64,000 nucleotides of DNA, taken from Metabacillus dongyingensis. Lineage in GTDB: Bacteria; Bacillota; Bacilli; Bacillales; Bacillaceae. Below are positions 16,451 to 26,302 of this stretch, one piece after another; position 1 is the stretch's first letter; the number at the start of each line of letters is the position of its first letter. The stretch lies in assembly GCF_019933155.2 (NCBI RefSeq), contig NZ_CP082944.1:3970001-4034000 (forward strand), written 5' to 3'. Both the position numbers and the translations under genes were made by a program. Under the pieces are notes generated by a model that did not search any database, was not told where the DNA came from, and saw only the letters and a program-made list of their open reading frames with translations.

Positions 16451-17302
16451 TTATGGAAACACGACAGTCTTGTTTTCATAAACGAGCACTTTATCATCTA
16501 AATGCCAGCCAACCGCTCTTGAAAGAACAAGCTTCTCGACATCTCTTCCAATTCTCTTTAAATCCTTAATCTGATAACGGTGACTGACACGTTCGACATC
16601 CTGTTCGATAATCGGACCCTGATCTAGCTCTTCTGTTACATAGTGCGCAGTAGCACCGATGATTTTCACACCGCGGTCATATGCCTGATTATACGGTTTT
16701 CCGCCGACGAATGCCGGGAGAAACGAATGATGAATATTGATGATTTGATTTTTATACCTCTCAATCATAACAGGCGGTATGATTTGCATGTAACGCGCAA
16801 GCACAACTGTATCCACATGGGCTTCTTCAAGTAAAGAAAGATGGCGTTTAGCCGCTTCCTCCCTAGTATCCTTTGTTGCAGGTATATGATGATACGGAAT
16901 GCCGTATGGCTTCACAATTTCTCTCATATCATCATGGTTGCTGACTACCATTGAGATTTCCGCAGACAGCTCTCCAAGCCGGAAACGCTGAAGAAGATCC
17001 TGCAGGCAATGATCTTCTTTAGAAACAAAAATGGCAATTTTCTTTTTATCGCTGGCACAGGACATGCGCCATTTTATATGAAACGGTTCTGCTGTTTTTT
17101 CAAATCGGGTTCTGATCTCCTCAATCTTATCTTCAATCCCAAGCAGCTGGAATTCGATTCTCATAAAAAACAGACCGCCTACAGGATCTGTTGAATGCTG
17201 ATCCGAATGAATAATATTGGCTCCCTCATTTGCCAAAAAACGTGAGACCGCAGCCACAATTCCAGGCCGGTCCTCACATGAAATCAATAATCTTCCTATC
17301 AT
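16451..17302 (-). CDS. purU: Formyltetrahydrofolate deformylase
   Basis: The 283-residue PurU hydrolyses 10-formyl-THF to formate and THF, balancing one-carbon pools. An N-terminal ACT domain (GRLLISCEDRPGIVAAVSRF) senses effectors such as glycine and methionine in the family. The C-terminal formyltransferase fold has the catalytic Asn and His in NIHHSFLPAF and the Asp in EELDQGPI. The ATG at 17302 is preceded by AGGAGG; the longer frame to 17356 has no ribosome site. It appears monocistronic. Confidence 0.92.
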   Translation of the reverse strand: MIGRLLISCEDRPGIVAAVSRFLANEGANIIHSDQHSTDPVGGLFFMRIEFQLLGIEDKIEEIRTRFEKTAEPFHIKWRMSCASDKKKIAIFVSKEDHCLQDLLQRFRLGELSAEISMVVSNHDDMREIVKPYGIPYHHIPATKDTREEAAKRHLSLLEEAHVDTVVLARYMQIIPPVMIERYKNQIINIHHSFLPAFVGGKPYNQAYDRGVKIIGATAHYVTEELDQGPIIEQDVERVSHRYQIKDLKRIGRDVEKLVLSRAVGWHLDDKVLVYENKTVVFP

Positions 17303-17432
17303 GATAAGCTTCCTCCTAATCCGCATTGTGTATCTCTTATGCGGACATATGTACAAACAATGAGAACAGTATACAGAAATAGCTGCTTCATCGCAACTGA
17401 ATGATTTTACAGTCTGGGTATTTTCTTAAGGT

Positions 17433-18737
17433 TTAAAGAGCATGGATTCTTTTTTTCAGTCCAGGAATATACATGATCAGGAAAAGAGACCTCCCTATGC
17501 CGAACAATAAAAAAGAGAGCCACAAGCCATGATTTTCATAAATAGGCAAAAGAGACCATAAAGCAATCAGGTATACAAACAACGAATAGATCATGGAATT
17601 TCTCACAGGCGCAGCAGAAGCAGCACCCGTAAACACTCCATAAAGAACAAGACCAAAGGCAGCTGCTGCAGGATATACTAACAGCCAATTACCATATTCC
17701 GAAGCAAGATCTGCAACTGGTTCTATTCTGGTGAACAAACGAATAAGTGCTTCTTTAAACAAAAGATAAATGAATGTGACAAAGAGTGCTGTGTAAATTG
17801 ACCATTGAAAAGAAAGGGATAAGGTATTGGAAAAATCCTTCTTATCATTGGATCCGATTGCCCGCCCGCACAGGATACTTGAAGCATTTGCAAACCCATC
17901 AAAGAAATAAGCCATTAAATAATGAATCTGAATTAAAATGGCATTTGCAGCGAGCATTTCTGTCCCGAAAGAAGCGCCAAATTTTGTGAAGAGGTTAAAC
18001 ATAATCAGTAGACAGGCAGTCCGAATAAATAAATCCCGATTCACATAAAGCATAGTCAGAACTTCTCTCCATGCGAATATCTCTGTTAATTCGCGAGATG
18101 TAAAGGAAAAGCTCTTTTTGCTGATGATCAGGAAAAATCCAACGATGACCGCACAAACCTCCGCTATCAGAGTTGCGGCCGCAACCCCCTGCACTCCCCA
18201 TGAAAATCCTTGAACAAACAGGATATCCAGGATGATATTCATTCCATTCATCCCTATCTGCAAATAGAAAGCCTCTTTAATTCTCGACAAACCCATCAGC
18301 CAGCCAAGAATAACATATTGAATTAATGCAAATGGCGCACCCCATATTCGGATATCAATGTATTGCAGCGCATAATCCTTGACCCCATCAGCGGGTTCAA
18401 TGATTGTCATGGCAAGGTCAGAAATATGATTTCTAAAAAGGACAAATAGAATGCCGACAGATATCGCCAAGATCAAAGGCCTAACCAGACTGAGAGTCAT
18501 TAACTTCTCATCCATGGCTCCGTGTGCCTGTGCCGTAAAGCCGGAAGTGCTGACTCTCAAGAATCCGAAAAGCCAGTACATCGTGTTAAACACAACAGCC
18601 CCTACCGCCACTCCTCCTATAAAAGCTGGATCAGAGAGCTGTCCGACTACAGCCGTATCGACAGCTCCAATAAGAGGTGTAGTCATCGCAGAAAGAGTAA
18701 GGGGAATAGCAAGCATGATATATTTTTTATGATTCAT
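17433..18737 (-). CDS. MATE-family multidrug/metabolite exporter
   Basis: The 434-residue protein has about twelve membrane helices and typical MATE blocks (PLIGAVDTAVVGQLSD near the N terminus, DILFVQGFSWGVQGVAAAT in the middle). It belongs to the DinF-like branch of cation-coupled exporters. The ATG at 18737 follows an AGAGGTG site; an upstream extension to 18824 runs through a terminator hairpin and is unlikely. It lies directly behind the zincophore operon but is separated by that terminator, and no Zur box is seen before it, so a link to metallophore export is speculative. Confidence 0.85.
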   Translation of the reverse strand: MNHKKYIMLAIPLTLSAMTTPLIGAVDTAVVGQLSDPAFIGGVAVGAVVFNTMYWLFGFLRVSTSGFTAQAHGAMDEKLMTLSLVRPLILAISVGILFVLFRNHISDLAMTIIEPADGVKDYALQYIDIRIWGAPFALIQYVILGWLMGLSRIKEAFYLQIGMNGMNIILDILFVQGFSWGVQGVAAATLIAEVCAVIVGFFLIISKKSFSFTSRELTEIFAWREVLTMLYVNRDLFIRTACLLIMFNLFTKFGASFGTEMLAANAILIQIHYLMAYFFDGFANASSILCGRAIGSNDKKDFSNTLSLSFQWSIYTALFVTFIYLLFKEALIRLFTRIEPVADLASEYGNWLLVYPAAAAFGLVLYGVFTGAASAAPVRNSMIYSLFVYLIALWSLLPIYENHGLWLSFLLFGIGRSLFLIMYIPGLKKRIHAL

Positions 18738-18763
18738 AATAAACACCTCTACTTTGTTATCTG

Positions 18764-18796
18764 AAATAAAAAATCCCTTTTGATAAGGGATTTCAG
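18764..18796 (-). terminator. Terminator of the cntABCDF-like operon
   Basis: On the minus strand GAAATCCCTT/AAGGGATTTTTT forms a short-loop stem with a T run, separating the importer operon from the MATE gene. Confidence 0.85.
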
Positions 18797-18857
18797 CAAA
18801 ACTTTGTAAATAATCAAGAATCATACATGAGCAGCGGATTCAGCCGCTGTTCTGCTT

Positions 18858-19622
18858 TCAGCTTTCCATTGCAGCTGCAATAAGTTTCCTTGTATAGGGA
18901 TGACGATTCACTCCAAAAAGGTCATCTGCTGAAAAAAGATCAACAAGTGAACCCTCTTTAAGGACAGCAAACCGATTACACATATATCGAGCCGCTGCCA
19001 TATCGTGAGAAATAAACAGGTAAGACATATTAAATTCATTTTTCAGCTCTCTGAGGAGATTCAGAATCTGGGCCTGTATCGACACATCCAGGCTGGATGT
19101 AGGCTCGTCACAGATGAGCAGACTTGGCTGAAGGCTGATGCCTCTTGCAATTGCGGCTCTTTGTCTTTGACCGCCGCTAAGCTGGTGAGGATATCTGTTC
19201 ATTAAGTCCTGCTGCAGGCCTACTTTACTCAGAAGGATTTCTGCCATCTTTCTTTTGTCCGCTTTAACCTCTATCAAAAAAGGAGGGACTGCATCCGGGT
19301 AATTTTCGAGTGGTTCGATGATTGACTTCCAAATACGAAGCTTTGGATTCAAGGAAGCTGAAGGATCCTGAAATACAGCCTGCACATGACGTCTTGCCCT
19401 TCTCAGCTCACCTTTTTTTAGACTCTGAAAATCAGCACCATTTAGAATAACTTCACCTTCATCACACTGTGCAATTCCCAATATCAGCTTTGCAAGCGTG
19501 CTCTTCCCGCTTCCGCTTCCGCCAATGAGCCCAAGACATTCGCCTTGGGCCATTTGAAAGGAAATATCCTTTAAGACTAGCGTTGACTGATAGGATTTCG
19601 ATACGTTTTTAACTTCTAGCAT
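18858..19622 (-). CDS. cntF: Zincophore ABC importer, ATP-binding subunit CntF-like
   Basis: The 254-residue Opp/Dpp-type ATPase has Walker A GGSGSGKST near 37-45, signature LSGGQRQR, Walker B LLICDEPTSSLD and switch His in FISHD. The second ATPase of nickel/peptide importers pairs with CntD. The ATG at 19622 is chosen for its 10-nt spacing from GGAGG; an earlier ATG at 19631 abuts the site. It begins 1 nt after the cntD stop and is the last gene before the operon terminator. Zincophore specificity is inferred from the biosynthetic genes and Zur box upstream. Confidence 0.82.
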   Translation of the reverse strand: MLEVKNVSKSYQSTLVLKDISFQMAQGECLGLIGGSGSGKSTLAKLILGIAQCDEGEVILNGADFQSLKKGELRRARRHVQAVFQDPSASLNPKLRIWKSIIEPLENYPDAVPPFLIEVKADKRKMAEILLSKVGLQQDLMNRYPHQLSGGQRQRAAIARGISLQPSLLICDEPTSSLDVSIQAQILNLLRELKNEFNMSYLFISHDMAAARYMCNRFAVLKEGSLVDLFSADDLFGVNRHPYTRKLIAAAMES

Positions 19623-19623
19623 T

Positions 19624-20643
19624 TCATTCATGCCTCCGATCACATGCTGCATGGCAAGCTGCAAAATGCAAGATCTCTGCTTCTTCTAATGCTGGAACGG
19701 CCCTGCACTGTTCAAAAGCCAAAGGGCATCTTAACGCAAACGAACATCCGTCACCGGCAACCAGTCCGGGATCTCCCGGAATTGCAGTTAATTCCTTTGG
19801 CTGCTCACGGCTCAATACAGGTCTTGCATTCAGCAGAAGCTTTGTATATGGATGGATGGATCTGTTTTTGATGGTATCCGTCAATCCCTTTTCGACAATT
19901 TGTCCCCCGTACATAACGGCCATAGAATCTGTTCTTTTTAACAAGTGCTTCAAATCATGAGAAATCAGCAAAACGCTGCAGTACAGGTCATGCTGAAGCT
20001 GTGCGAATAAATCAAGAATAGCTTCCCCTGCAAGCACGTCCAGTGCTGTTGTCGGCTCGTCAGCAATAATAAGGGAAGGTTCAAGCATAAGCGCTGATGC
20101 AAGGGAAGCCCTTTGAAGCTGGCCGCCGCTAAGCTGGTGGGGGTAGCTTCCAAAGATTCTTTCTGCAGGGAGCTGTACACGGTTAAGCCACATAAGGGCT
20201 TTTTCTTTAGCTTCTTTTTTAGTTAGTTCAAAATGGCTTCTAATTGCTTCAACAAGCTGCTTGCCAATTTTTATAAAAGGAGTAAAGCTTCCCTGATAAT
20301 GCTGAAAGATATAACCAATTTCCCTGCCGCGCAGGACTCTCAATTCCTTTTCGGAAAGGCATGTAATCTTTTTGCCGTTTAGCATGATTGAACCTTCAGC
20401 AACATAAAGCTCAGGAGGAAGCAATCCTAAAACAGCCAGAGCAGTTAAGCTTTTTCCGCTTCCGCTTTCACCCGCAAGTCCAAGCATTTCCCCGCGCTTT
20501 AAAGTCAGATTCACCTTTTCCACAAGCTTTCTTTCACTCAAACGCAATGAAATAGAGAGGTCCCTTATTTCAAGAAGAACAGCCTGATCAGCTCTCGATG
20601 TGTCTATATGTTGGATTCTTTCAAGTTCCATGACTTCAGTCAT
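19624..20643 (-). CDS. cntD: Zincophore ABC importer, ATP-binding subunit CntD-like
   Basis: The 339-residue ATPase has Walker A GESGSGKSLT, signature LSGGQLQR and Walker B LIIADEPTTALD. Its C-terminal oligopeptide-transporter region contains Cys-rich CSFALRCPLAFEQCR, which in many Opp/Dpp ATPases carries an iron-sulfur or metal-binding motif. GGGAGGCGG precedes the ATG; the longer frame begins inside the ribosome site. It couples with cntF to energise the CntBC channel. Confidence 0.82.
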   Translation of the reverse strand: MTEVMELERIQHIDTSRADQAVLLEIRDLSISLRLSERKLVEKVNLTLKRGEMLGLAGESGSGKSLTALAVLGLLPPELYVAEGSIMLNGKKITCLSEKELRVLRGREIGYIFQHYQGSFTPFIKIGKQLVEAIRSHFELTKKEAKEKALMWLNRVQLPAERIFGSYPHQLSGGQLQRASLASALMLEPSLIIADEPTTALDVLAGEAILDLFAQLQHDLYCSVLLISHDLKHLLKRTDSMAVMYGGQIVEKGLTDTIKNRSIHPYTKLLLNARPVLSREQPKELTAIPGDPGLVAGDGCSFALRCPLAFEQCRAVPALEEAEILHFAACHAACDRRHE

Positions 20644-20663
20644 CTTTTTTCCGCCTCCCAAAT

Positions 20664-21518
20664 CTAGATGCTCTTAACATCCAGCTTGTCTCTTAAACCT
20701 TCTCCAATTAAATTGCAGGACAATACTACAAGAAAAATGGCCAATCCTGGATATACCATCATTTCAGGAAAAGTTTGAAAATATGGCCTGCCGTCATTTA
20801 ACATCGCACCCCACTCCGGTGCAGGAGGCTGAGCGCCAAGTCCAAGATAGGAGAGAGAGGAAATAATCAGAATGACTTTCCCTACATCAAGTGCTGCAAG
20901 CACAAGAACTGGTGACAGAATTTGCGGAAGCAAATGCCTAATGATAATTTTCCATGCGGGACATCCTCCAACCTTAGCTGCCAACACATATTCCTTTTCA
21001 CGTTCTGATAAAACAATGCCCCTTACTACTCTTGTGTAGCTGATCCATTTCACAAGTACGACCGAAATCATAAGATTAACTAAGCTCGGACCCAGAAAGC
21101 CTGCAATGGCAATGGCTAAAATAAATTCAGGCAGTGCAGCCAGACCGTCTGCCAGCCTCATTATCAATGTATCAATCCGACCTCCTATATATCCTGAAAG
21201 CAAACCAAATGGAATGCCGATTAAAACTACGGCTGCAATAACAAGGGAGGTTATGCCGAGTGTAGCTTGAGATCCGATCACAAGTCTTGAAAAGATACAC
21301 CTGCCCATGTGGTCCGTCCCTAGAGGATGAGTTAAACTTGGCGGGGAAAGACGCTCTGCCATATTCGCAGTTAAAGGATCATTCGGTACAAGGATTGGTC
21401 CAAGAAGAGTAATAAGGACAATGATAGATAGAGAGATGATCCCTATCCATGTCATCGTTGCTGAATTCATTCTATAAGCACCCCGCATATTCTTTTTCCA
21501 AGTTAAAGAGACCTTCAA
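20664..21518 (-). CDS. cntC: Zincophore ABC importer permease CntC-like
   Basis: The 284-residue permease has about six membrane helices, the DppC/OppC-type N-terminal segment (LTANMAERLSPPSLTHPLGTDHMGR near 49-73) and the transport loop AAKVGGCPAWKIIIRHLLP. Translation probably starts at a TTG whose TGA overlap with the cntB stop (TTGA) indicates coupling; AAAGGGGG lies 8-9 nt upstream. Together with CntB it forms the transmembrane path for the metal-loaded metallophore. Confidence 0.82.
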   Translation of the reverse strand: MKVSLTWKKNMRGAYRMNSATMTWIGIISLSIIVLITLLGPILVPNDPLTANMAERLSPPSLTHPLGTDHMGRCIFSRLVIGSQATLGITSLVIAAVVLIGIPFGLLSGYIGGRIDTLIMRLADGLAALPEFILAIAIAGFLGPSLVNLMISVVLVKWISYTRVVRGIVLSEREKEYVLAAKVGGCPAWKIIIRHLLPQILSPVLVLAALDVGKVILIISSLSYLGLGAQPPAPEWGAMLNDGRPYFQTFPEMMVYPGLAIFLVVLSCNLIGEGLRDKLDVKSI

Positions 21519-22471
21519 CCAGTCTTCCCCCTTTCCTGATTTATTCTAGGATCAATAAGCTGGTAGGATAAATCTACAAGCAGATTCACAGCAACAACAA
21601 AAACACCCGTTAAAAGGACATATCCCTGAATAAGGGGATAATCGCGGCTGAAAATTGCATCAACAGCCATGCTGCCAAGGCCTGGCCATGAAAATAAGAT
21701 CTCTATGACCACCGCACCTCCAAGCAGGCTGCCCATGCTTAATCCAAAGACCGTTATGACCGGAAGAAGCGCTGCTCTAAAGGCATGAAACCAGAGGATT
21801 CTCCATTCCTTCACTCCTCTTGCCCGAGCTGCTTGAACGTAGTCTTCCGAAAATGTGTTAAGCAGTCCTGCCCTGATGAGTCTTGAATAAACTGCTGCCA
21901 AAGATAGTCCGAGGGACAGGGAGGGCAAGATCATTTGAGGAAATGTTCCAATCCCTGCAGAAGGAAGAAGCCCAAGTTTGAAAGCAAAAAAGTAAATAAA
22001 TATCAAGCCAAGCCAAAAGCTTGGAATAGATGCTCCAATAAGAGCAAACACTCTGCTGATATGATCAGGCCATTTGCCTGGATTACGGGCAGAAAGAATC
22101 CCAAGCGGAACTGAAATAGACACCATGACGAGCAGGGCGAAAGCAGTAAGCTGCAGGGTGACCGGCAAATGATCCATCATTTCATCCCACACAGGCTTCC
22201 CGCTCATATAAGATGTGCCAAGATCAAGCTTCACTATTCCAAGCATCCACTGTCCATATTGTTTATAAAGAGGCTGATCAAAGCCAAGTTCCGTACGGAG
22301 CCTTGCCTGATCCTCCTGTGTCACCATCATTTCATCTGCATTCAGAATGGACAGAACCGGGTCACCCGGAGCAAGCTTCATTAAGCTGAATGTAAAAACA
22401 GATAAAAGGAAGATTACCATCACTAATTGAAGAAATCTTTTTCTTATAAGAAGAAGCACGTCATTCCACAT
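21515..22471 (-). CDS. cntB: Zincophore ABC importer permease CntB-like
   Basis: The 318-residue DppB/NikB-type permease has an N-terminal helix (about 12-32), a periplasmic-like loop with LGFDQPLYKQYGQWMLG, and five further helices with the loop AARARGVKEWRILWFHAFRAALLP. It overlaps the cntA stop by 11 nt and the cntC start by 4 nt, showing tight translational linkage. Substrate identity comes from context, not from the permease itself. Confidence 0.82.
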   Translation of the reverse strand: MWNDVLLLIRKRFLQLVMVIFLLSVFTFSLMKLAPGDPVLSILNADEMMVTQEDQARLRTELGFDQPLYKQYGQWMLGIVKLDLGTSYMSGKPVWDEMMDHLPVTLQLTAFALLVMVSISVPLGILSARNPGKWPDHISRVFALIGASIPSFWLGLIFIYFFAFKLGLLPSAGIGTFPQMILPSLSLGLSLAAVYSRLIRAGLLNTFSEDYVQAARARGVKEWRILWFHAFRAALLPVITVFGLSMGSLLGGAVVIEILFSWPGLGSMAVDAIFSRDYPLIQGYVLLTGVFVVAVNLLVDLSYQLIDPRINQERGKTG

Positions 22472-24032
22472 CCATTGTATGGGTTAAAATGTAATACTCT
22501 TCTGCTGTAGGCTTCCAGTCTTTAATTCTGTCACTCATCCCTATAAGAATATTAGGATAAACAGCGTAGCTGTGAAGAGCATTCTTATTAATAACAGCTG
22601 CTGCCTCCTGGGTAATTTTCGTTCTCTCCTTAAATTCCTCAGTGCGATTCAGCGTATTAATAACATCAATCAATTCTTCATTCCTAATTTTCCCGACATT
22701 TAGTGCACCTGTTTCTGTGAATGCAGTGTTCAGGAAGTAGCTGCCGTCTCCTCGCGGTGAAGTATTATTACTGTAAGTAGCCAAATCCCAATCTGTATGT
22801 TCAGCTAAATGAGTATCTGCATTTTCTACTGTTTTTACGTCAATATCAATGCCTGCTTTTGCTGCATCTGATTGCAGCAGCTGGGCTATTAATGGCAGCT
22901 CAGGTCTTGCTTTATAAGTAATCAATTCAAGCTTAAGCAGTTTTCCGTCCTTTTCCATTTTGCCGTCAGTATTTTCTTTATAGCCAGCATCAGCAAGGAG
23001 CTCTTTTGCTTTTTCAACGTCTAATTCCTTCACTTCATCCTTAATTCCAAATGGCAGTGTACTGTTAAATGGTCCGTTCGCAGGTATGCCATGCCCCAGC
23101 ATTATGTCTTCTGCAATGCTCTTGCGGTCGATGAGAACATTCAGAGCTTCTCTGACCTTAAGATCTGAAACGTATGGACTTTTCTGGTTGTAAAGAATAA
23201 TATGTGATCTTAGGCCGGGTACTGATTCGACTTTCAAAGTTTCGTCCTTTTCAATTGACTCTAGTCCCTCAGCCGGAAGATTATAAACTACATCTGCCTC
23301 TTTGGATTGCAGAGCAAGCGCCCGGACATTAGCATCTTCATTAAATTTTATGACAGCTTCTTTTATCTTTGGCTTGCCTGCCCAATAGCTGTTATTTCTC
23401 TCTACAATCACTTCCTGATTCGGCGTGAATTTCTTCACTTTAAACGGCCCCGTTCCAACTGGCGCATTTATAAATGCTTCTTTTCCCATTTCTTTTTCAG
23501 AAGCTGCATGAACAATGGATGTATAAGGGTTTACCAGTTCAGAAGGTAAAGCAGGATAGGGTTCTGCAGTCGTAATAGTAAGCGTCTGCTCTTGTGCCTC
23601 CATTGATTTGATTTTCAATGAGGCACTGAGGGATTCGTTTGCTTCCATACTTTTTTCAAGTGATTCTTGAACAGCTTTTGCATCAAGCTTTGCCCCGTTC
23701 TGAAAGGTAATGCCCTCTCGTATCGTAAATACCCATTTCGTGTTATCCGAGGTTTCCCACTTTTCTGCGAGCCAGCCTTCAATGTTTGAATCTTCACCCA
23801 GCTTAAGCAGTGTTTCTGTTACACCTGCACGAACCGGTGTAAAAACGTTATGCGGATCCATGTCAGCTGATTTAAAGCTGAAAATCATATTTACCTTTTT
23901 TTCTGTTTCTCCTGATTTTTCTCCGCCGGACAGTGATGAGCTGTTATCAGATGAACAGCCGGCTGCAGTCAGAATCACTAAGCCCAATAATAGTAAAAGG
24001 AGTTTTTTTGTCCTATGAATCTTCTTTTTCAT
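22461..24032 (-). CDS. cntA: Zincophore-binding lipoprotein CntA-like
   Basis: The 523-residue family-5 solute-binding lipoprotein has a signal with lipobox TAAGC followed by a Ser-rich linker. The mature domain begins KKVNMIFSFKSADMDPHNVF and has the peptide/nickel-binding fold. Staphylococcal CntA binds staphylopine-metal complexes and belongs to this family. The start is taken at 24032 (MKKKIHR), 12 nt after AAGG; the in-frame ATG at 24044 abuts the site. A Zur box at 24062-24082 lies just upstream, giving the importer its own zinc-controlled promoter inside the cluster. Confidence 0.83.
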   Translation of the reverse strand: MKKKIHRTKKLLLLLLGLVILTAAGCSSDNSSSLSGGEKSGETEKKVNMIFSFKSADMDPHNVFTPVRAGVTETLLKLGEDSNIEGWLAEKWETSDNTKWVFTIREGITFQNGAKLDAKAVQESLEKSMEANESLSASLKIKSMEAQEQTLTITTAEPYPALPSELVNPYTSIVHAASEKEMGKEAFINAPVGTGPFKVKKFTPNQEVIVERNNSYWAGKPKIKEAVIKFNEDANVRALALQSKEADVVYNLPAEGLESIEKDETLKVESVPGLRSHIILYNQKSPYVSDLKVREALNVLIDRKSIAEDIMLGHGIPANGPFNSTLPFGIKDEVKELDVEKAKELLADAGYKENTDGKMEKDGKLLKLELITYKARPELPLIAQLLQSDAAKAGIDIDVKTVENADTHLAEHTDWDLATYSNNTSPRGDGSYFLNTAFTETGALNVGKIRNEELIDVINTLNRTEEFKERTKITQEAAAVINKNALHSYAVYPNILIGMSDRIKDWKPTAEEYYILTHTMDVE

Positions 24033-24061
24033 TTCATCAGCCATCCTTATGTAATATTATT

Positions 24062-24082
24062 AATTCGTAACAATTACGATTT
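24062..24082 (-). promoter_or_regulatory. Zur box upstream of the cntABCDF-like importer
   Basis: AATTCGTAACAATTACGATTT matches the Zur consensus with only two or three changes and lies 30 nt before the cntA start. Confidence 0.85.
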
Positions 24083-24116
24083 GTATTCTAAATATTACTT
24101 TTCAATTCCATATGAG

Positions 24117-25007
24117 TCAATTTATTTTTTTAATATATCCCTTAGCAAGACCTGAATTTCCTGTATCTAATTTTCTCTTTTTTATAGAAAGCATGATACA
24201 TACAGCAATAATCAGTGTGCCTCCTATAATCGTATAAGCATCTGGCACCTCAGTCCAAAATAAAAAGCCCCAAAGCGCATTAAAGACAATTCCTATATAT
24301 CTTGTAACCTCCACAACTACAATGTTCTCATGCGTGAAGGCTCTGGTAAGAAAGATCTGGCCAAGCAGGGAAACAACCCCGATGCATGCCAAGTAAAAGA
24401 ATTCGAGAGGCGTCGGGATCACAAAGCTGTTCCACATTAGCGGAATTGAAAGAATGGTGCCCGTTGCAAGAAAATAAAACACAATTTCATAGGAATGATG
24501 CAGTTTGCTTAAATAACGGATAGAAGCAGCCGCCCCTGCTGCAAACAAAGCACTCAAAACCCCTGCAAGTGCATAGACGGAATAGGAAGAATAATGAAAC
24601 GGCTTCACAAGTAAAATTGCTCCGACAAAAACAAGCGGCAAAATATAAAACGTACTTTTTGATACCTTCTCTTTTAAAAATGCAGCAGATAAAATAATCG
24701 CAAATATCGTTGATAAATGGGCAATTATACTTGCATCTGCGAGCGGTATTTTAGATATGGCATAAAAATAGGCATATAAATACAGGGCACCGAGAAGACC
24801 TCTTACAAAAAGCATCCGCACTCCTTTTTTAGAAAAAGCAACCTTGCTTTGTCTCATCATGACAAAGATAATAGCTGTTCCGATGATGCTCCTGAAAAAC
24901 ATCACTTCTGCAGCAGGAATGTTTAGACTGACGGTTTTTACAAGGGCATTCATGATGCTGAAAACGAAAGAAGAGAGAATCGCCAGGATGACTCCGTTTT
25001 TCATCAT
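24117..25007 (-). CDS. EamA/DMT-family exporter, probable metallophore exporter
   Basis: The 296-residue protein has ten hydrophobic helices in two EamA repeats (first repeat starts ILSSFVFSIMNALVKTV, second ALAGVLSALFAAGAAASI). It starts within the stop of the opine dehydrogenase gene (ATGA overlap), strongly implying joint function. In Pseudomonas aeruginosa the pseudopaline cluster exports its product with an EamA protein (CntI), whereas staphylococci use an MFS protein (CntE). By position this gene is the CntI counterpart. Transport itself is inferred. Confidence 0.8.
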   Translation of the reverse strand: MMKNGVILAILSSFVFSIMNALVKTVSLNIPAAEVMFFRSIIGTAIIFVMMRQSKVAFSKKGVRMLFVRGLLGALYLYAYFYAISKIPLADASIIAHLSTIFAIILSAAFLKEKVSKSTFYILPLVFVGAILLVKPFHYSSYSVYALAGVLSALFAAGAAASIRYLSKLHHSYEIVFYFLATGTILSIPLMWNSFVIPTPLEFFYLACIGVVSLLGQIFLTRAFTHENIVVVEVTRYIGIVFNALWGFLFWTEVPDAYTIIGGTLIIAVCIMLSIKKRKLDTGNSGLAKGYIKKIN

Positions 25008-26302
25008 AGCTCCCTCCTTCCATGACCTGAAAAGAGCCGGCTTTCAATTTTTCTGTCAAAATTAGAGTACTCCGCTTGTGTCTTCTCGGCAAAACCGTTC
25101 ACTTCCGCTACAAACGTCTCTATGAGCGCTAAAGCATGAGGCATTTCTATTCCGGCAGCTTGGCCAAGCTCATAGATCCCTTTCAACTTCCTATAATCTT
25201 CAAGCGGAATTCTTGGGATAGCCCATCTTCCCCTGGTGTCCCTTTCAGCTTGCTTAAAAGGAACAGCTGAAAAATCAAAATATCTCCCGTACTCATCCGG
25301 CCTGGAAAAAGGATCGATCAAAATGGCTGAATATCTGATGTACAAGAGATATTCCTGCTTCACCTCACTGAAGGTCTGAAACTGTTCAATGTCTTCCCGT
25401 GAGAGAGTCTCATTATGAACAGGATAATTATCGTCGTTTAAAAACTGAAGAAGATTAACCGGCTTCGCGCCAAAATACTCAACCACTTTGGATATCTCTT
25501 TCCAAAGCTTCACCATCACACGGATGGAATGCTGCGTAATAGGTCCTTCGGGATATAATTTGTACATAGACTTGAGTGACTGATTTTTCGTTAAAATCTG
25601 CCTCATTGCAAATGAATTCATGAAAAAAGGAGGGTGTACATAGGTTGTGACATTTCTGCTTTCCGCTTCAATCGGTGCTGAAACGATTCTTGCTTCTACT
25701 CTTAGACTTTCAATAAACTTGGAAACAGAATGAATATGTCCGCTTTTTTTGTTGGATGAAGCGAGATAAATACGTTTTTTTAATGCTTTAGTCCGGACAT
25801 TTATACCGTCTTCTTCGTATTTTGTCGCTCCGTAATAGGCAGACATACTAATCAATTCAATCTCTTTTAATTCTTCTTTAAAATGACGGCCGATTAATAT
25901 GTTCGATCCGATTCCGGGAGAAAGGAAAATAATTTTATTCAGCCTAGTTAATTTCCTGCTAAACAGCTGGTTCAGGACTTCGACATAGCTGTCACTTGGT
26001 GTACAGATGATAACTGTTTCCCATATATCATCTATTAAGCGGTAGTCACCATAAAAAAAATCAAGCTTAGCTTCGCCGCCCAAATCAGCATTCGTTTCTG
26101 TCAAATACCTGGATTTCACTATTTTTTCATTCTGATTGAAATAATTGATTAAACGGTCTGTATGAGCTCCCGGACGGTTAACCAGTCCAAGCTTGTCAGT
26201 CCAGCCATTTGCGGCTTGAACGGCCATATTAATGGCAGCGGGTCCTGTTCCGGCGATTAATGTATTTCCAAAAGGAGCTGCAACAAAGTTATGTAATGTC
26301 AT
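25004..26302 (-). CDS. cntM: Opine metallophore dehydrogenase, CntM-like
   Basis: The 432-residue protein has the N-terminal dinucleotide-binding motif LIAGTGPAA (about 15-23) and family blocks TYVHPPFFMNSF and YGATKYEEDG seen in staphylopine/pseudopaline dehydrogenases. CntM uses NAD(P)H to condense an aminobutyrate-histidine intermediate with pyruvate or 2-oxoglutarate by reductive amination, completing an opine zincophore. Which 2-oxo acid is used cannot be read here. It overlaps the upstream synthase stop and the downstream exporter start by 4 nt each. Confidence 0.88.
   Translation of the reverse strand: MTLHNFVAAPFGNTLIAGTGPAAINMAVQAANGWTDKLGLVNRPGAHTDRLINYFNQNEKIVKSRYLTETNADLGGEAKLDFFYGDYRLIDDIWETVIICTPSDSYVEVLNQLFSRKLTRLNKIIFLSPGIGSNILIGRHFKEELKEIELISMSAYYGATKYEEDGINVRTKALKKRIYLASSNKKSGHIHSVSKFIESLRVEARIVSAPIEAESRNVTTYVHPPFFMNSFAMRQILTKNQSLKSMYKLYPEGPITQHSIRVMVKLWKEISKVVEYFGAKPVNLLQFLNDDNYPVHNETLSREDIEQFQTFSEVKQEYLLYIRYSAILIDPFSRPDEYGRYFDFSAVPFKQAERDTRGRWAIPRIPLEDYRKLKGIYELGQAAGIEMPHALALIETFVAEVNGFAEKTQAEYSNFDRKIESRLFSGHGRREL

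Noticed and set aside
17433..18737. MATE protein as the zincophore exporter
   Set aside because: It lies behind a terminator and lacks a Zur box, while the EamA gene is translationally coupled to the biosynthetic genes.
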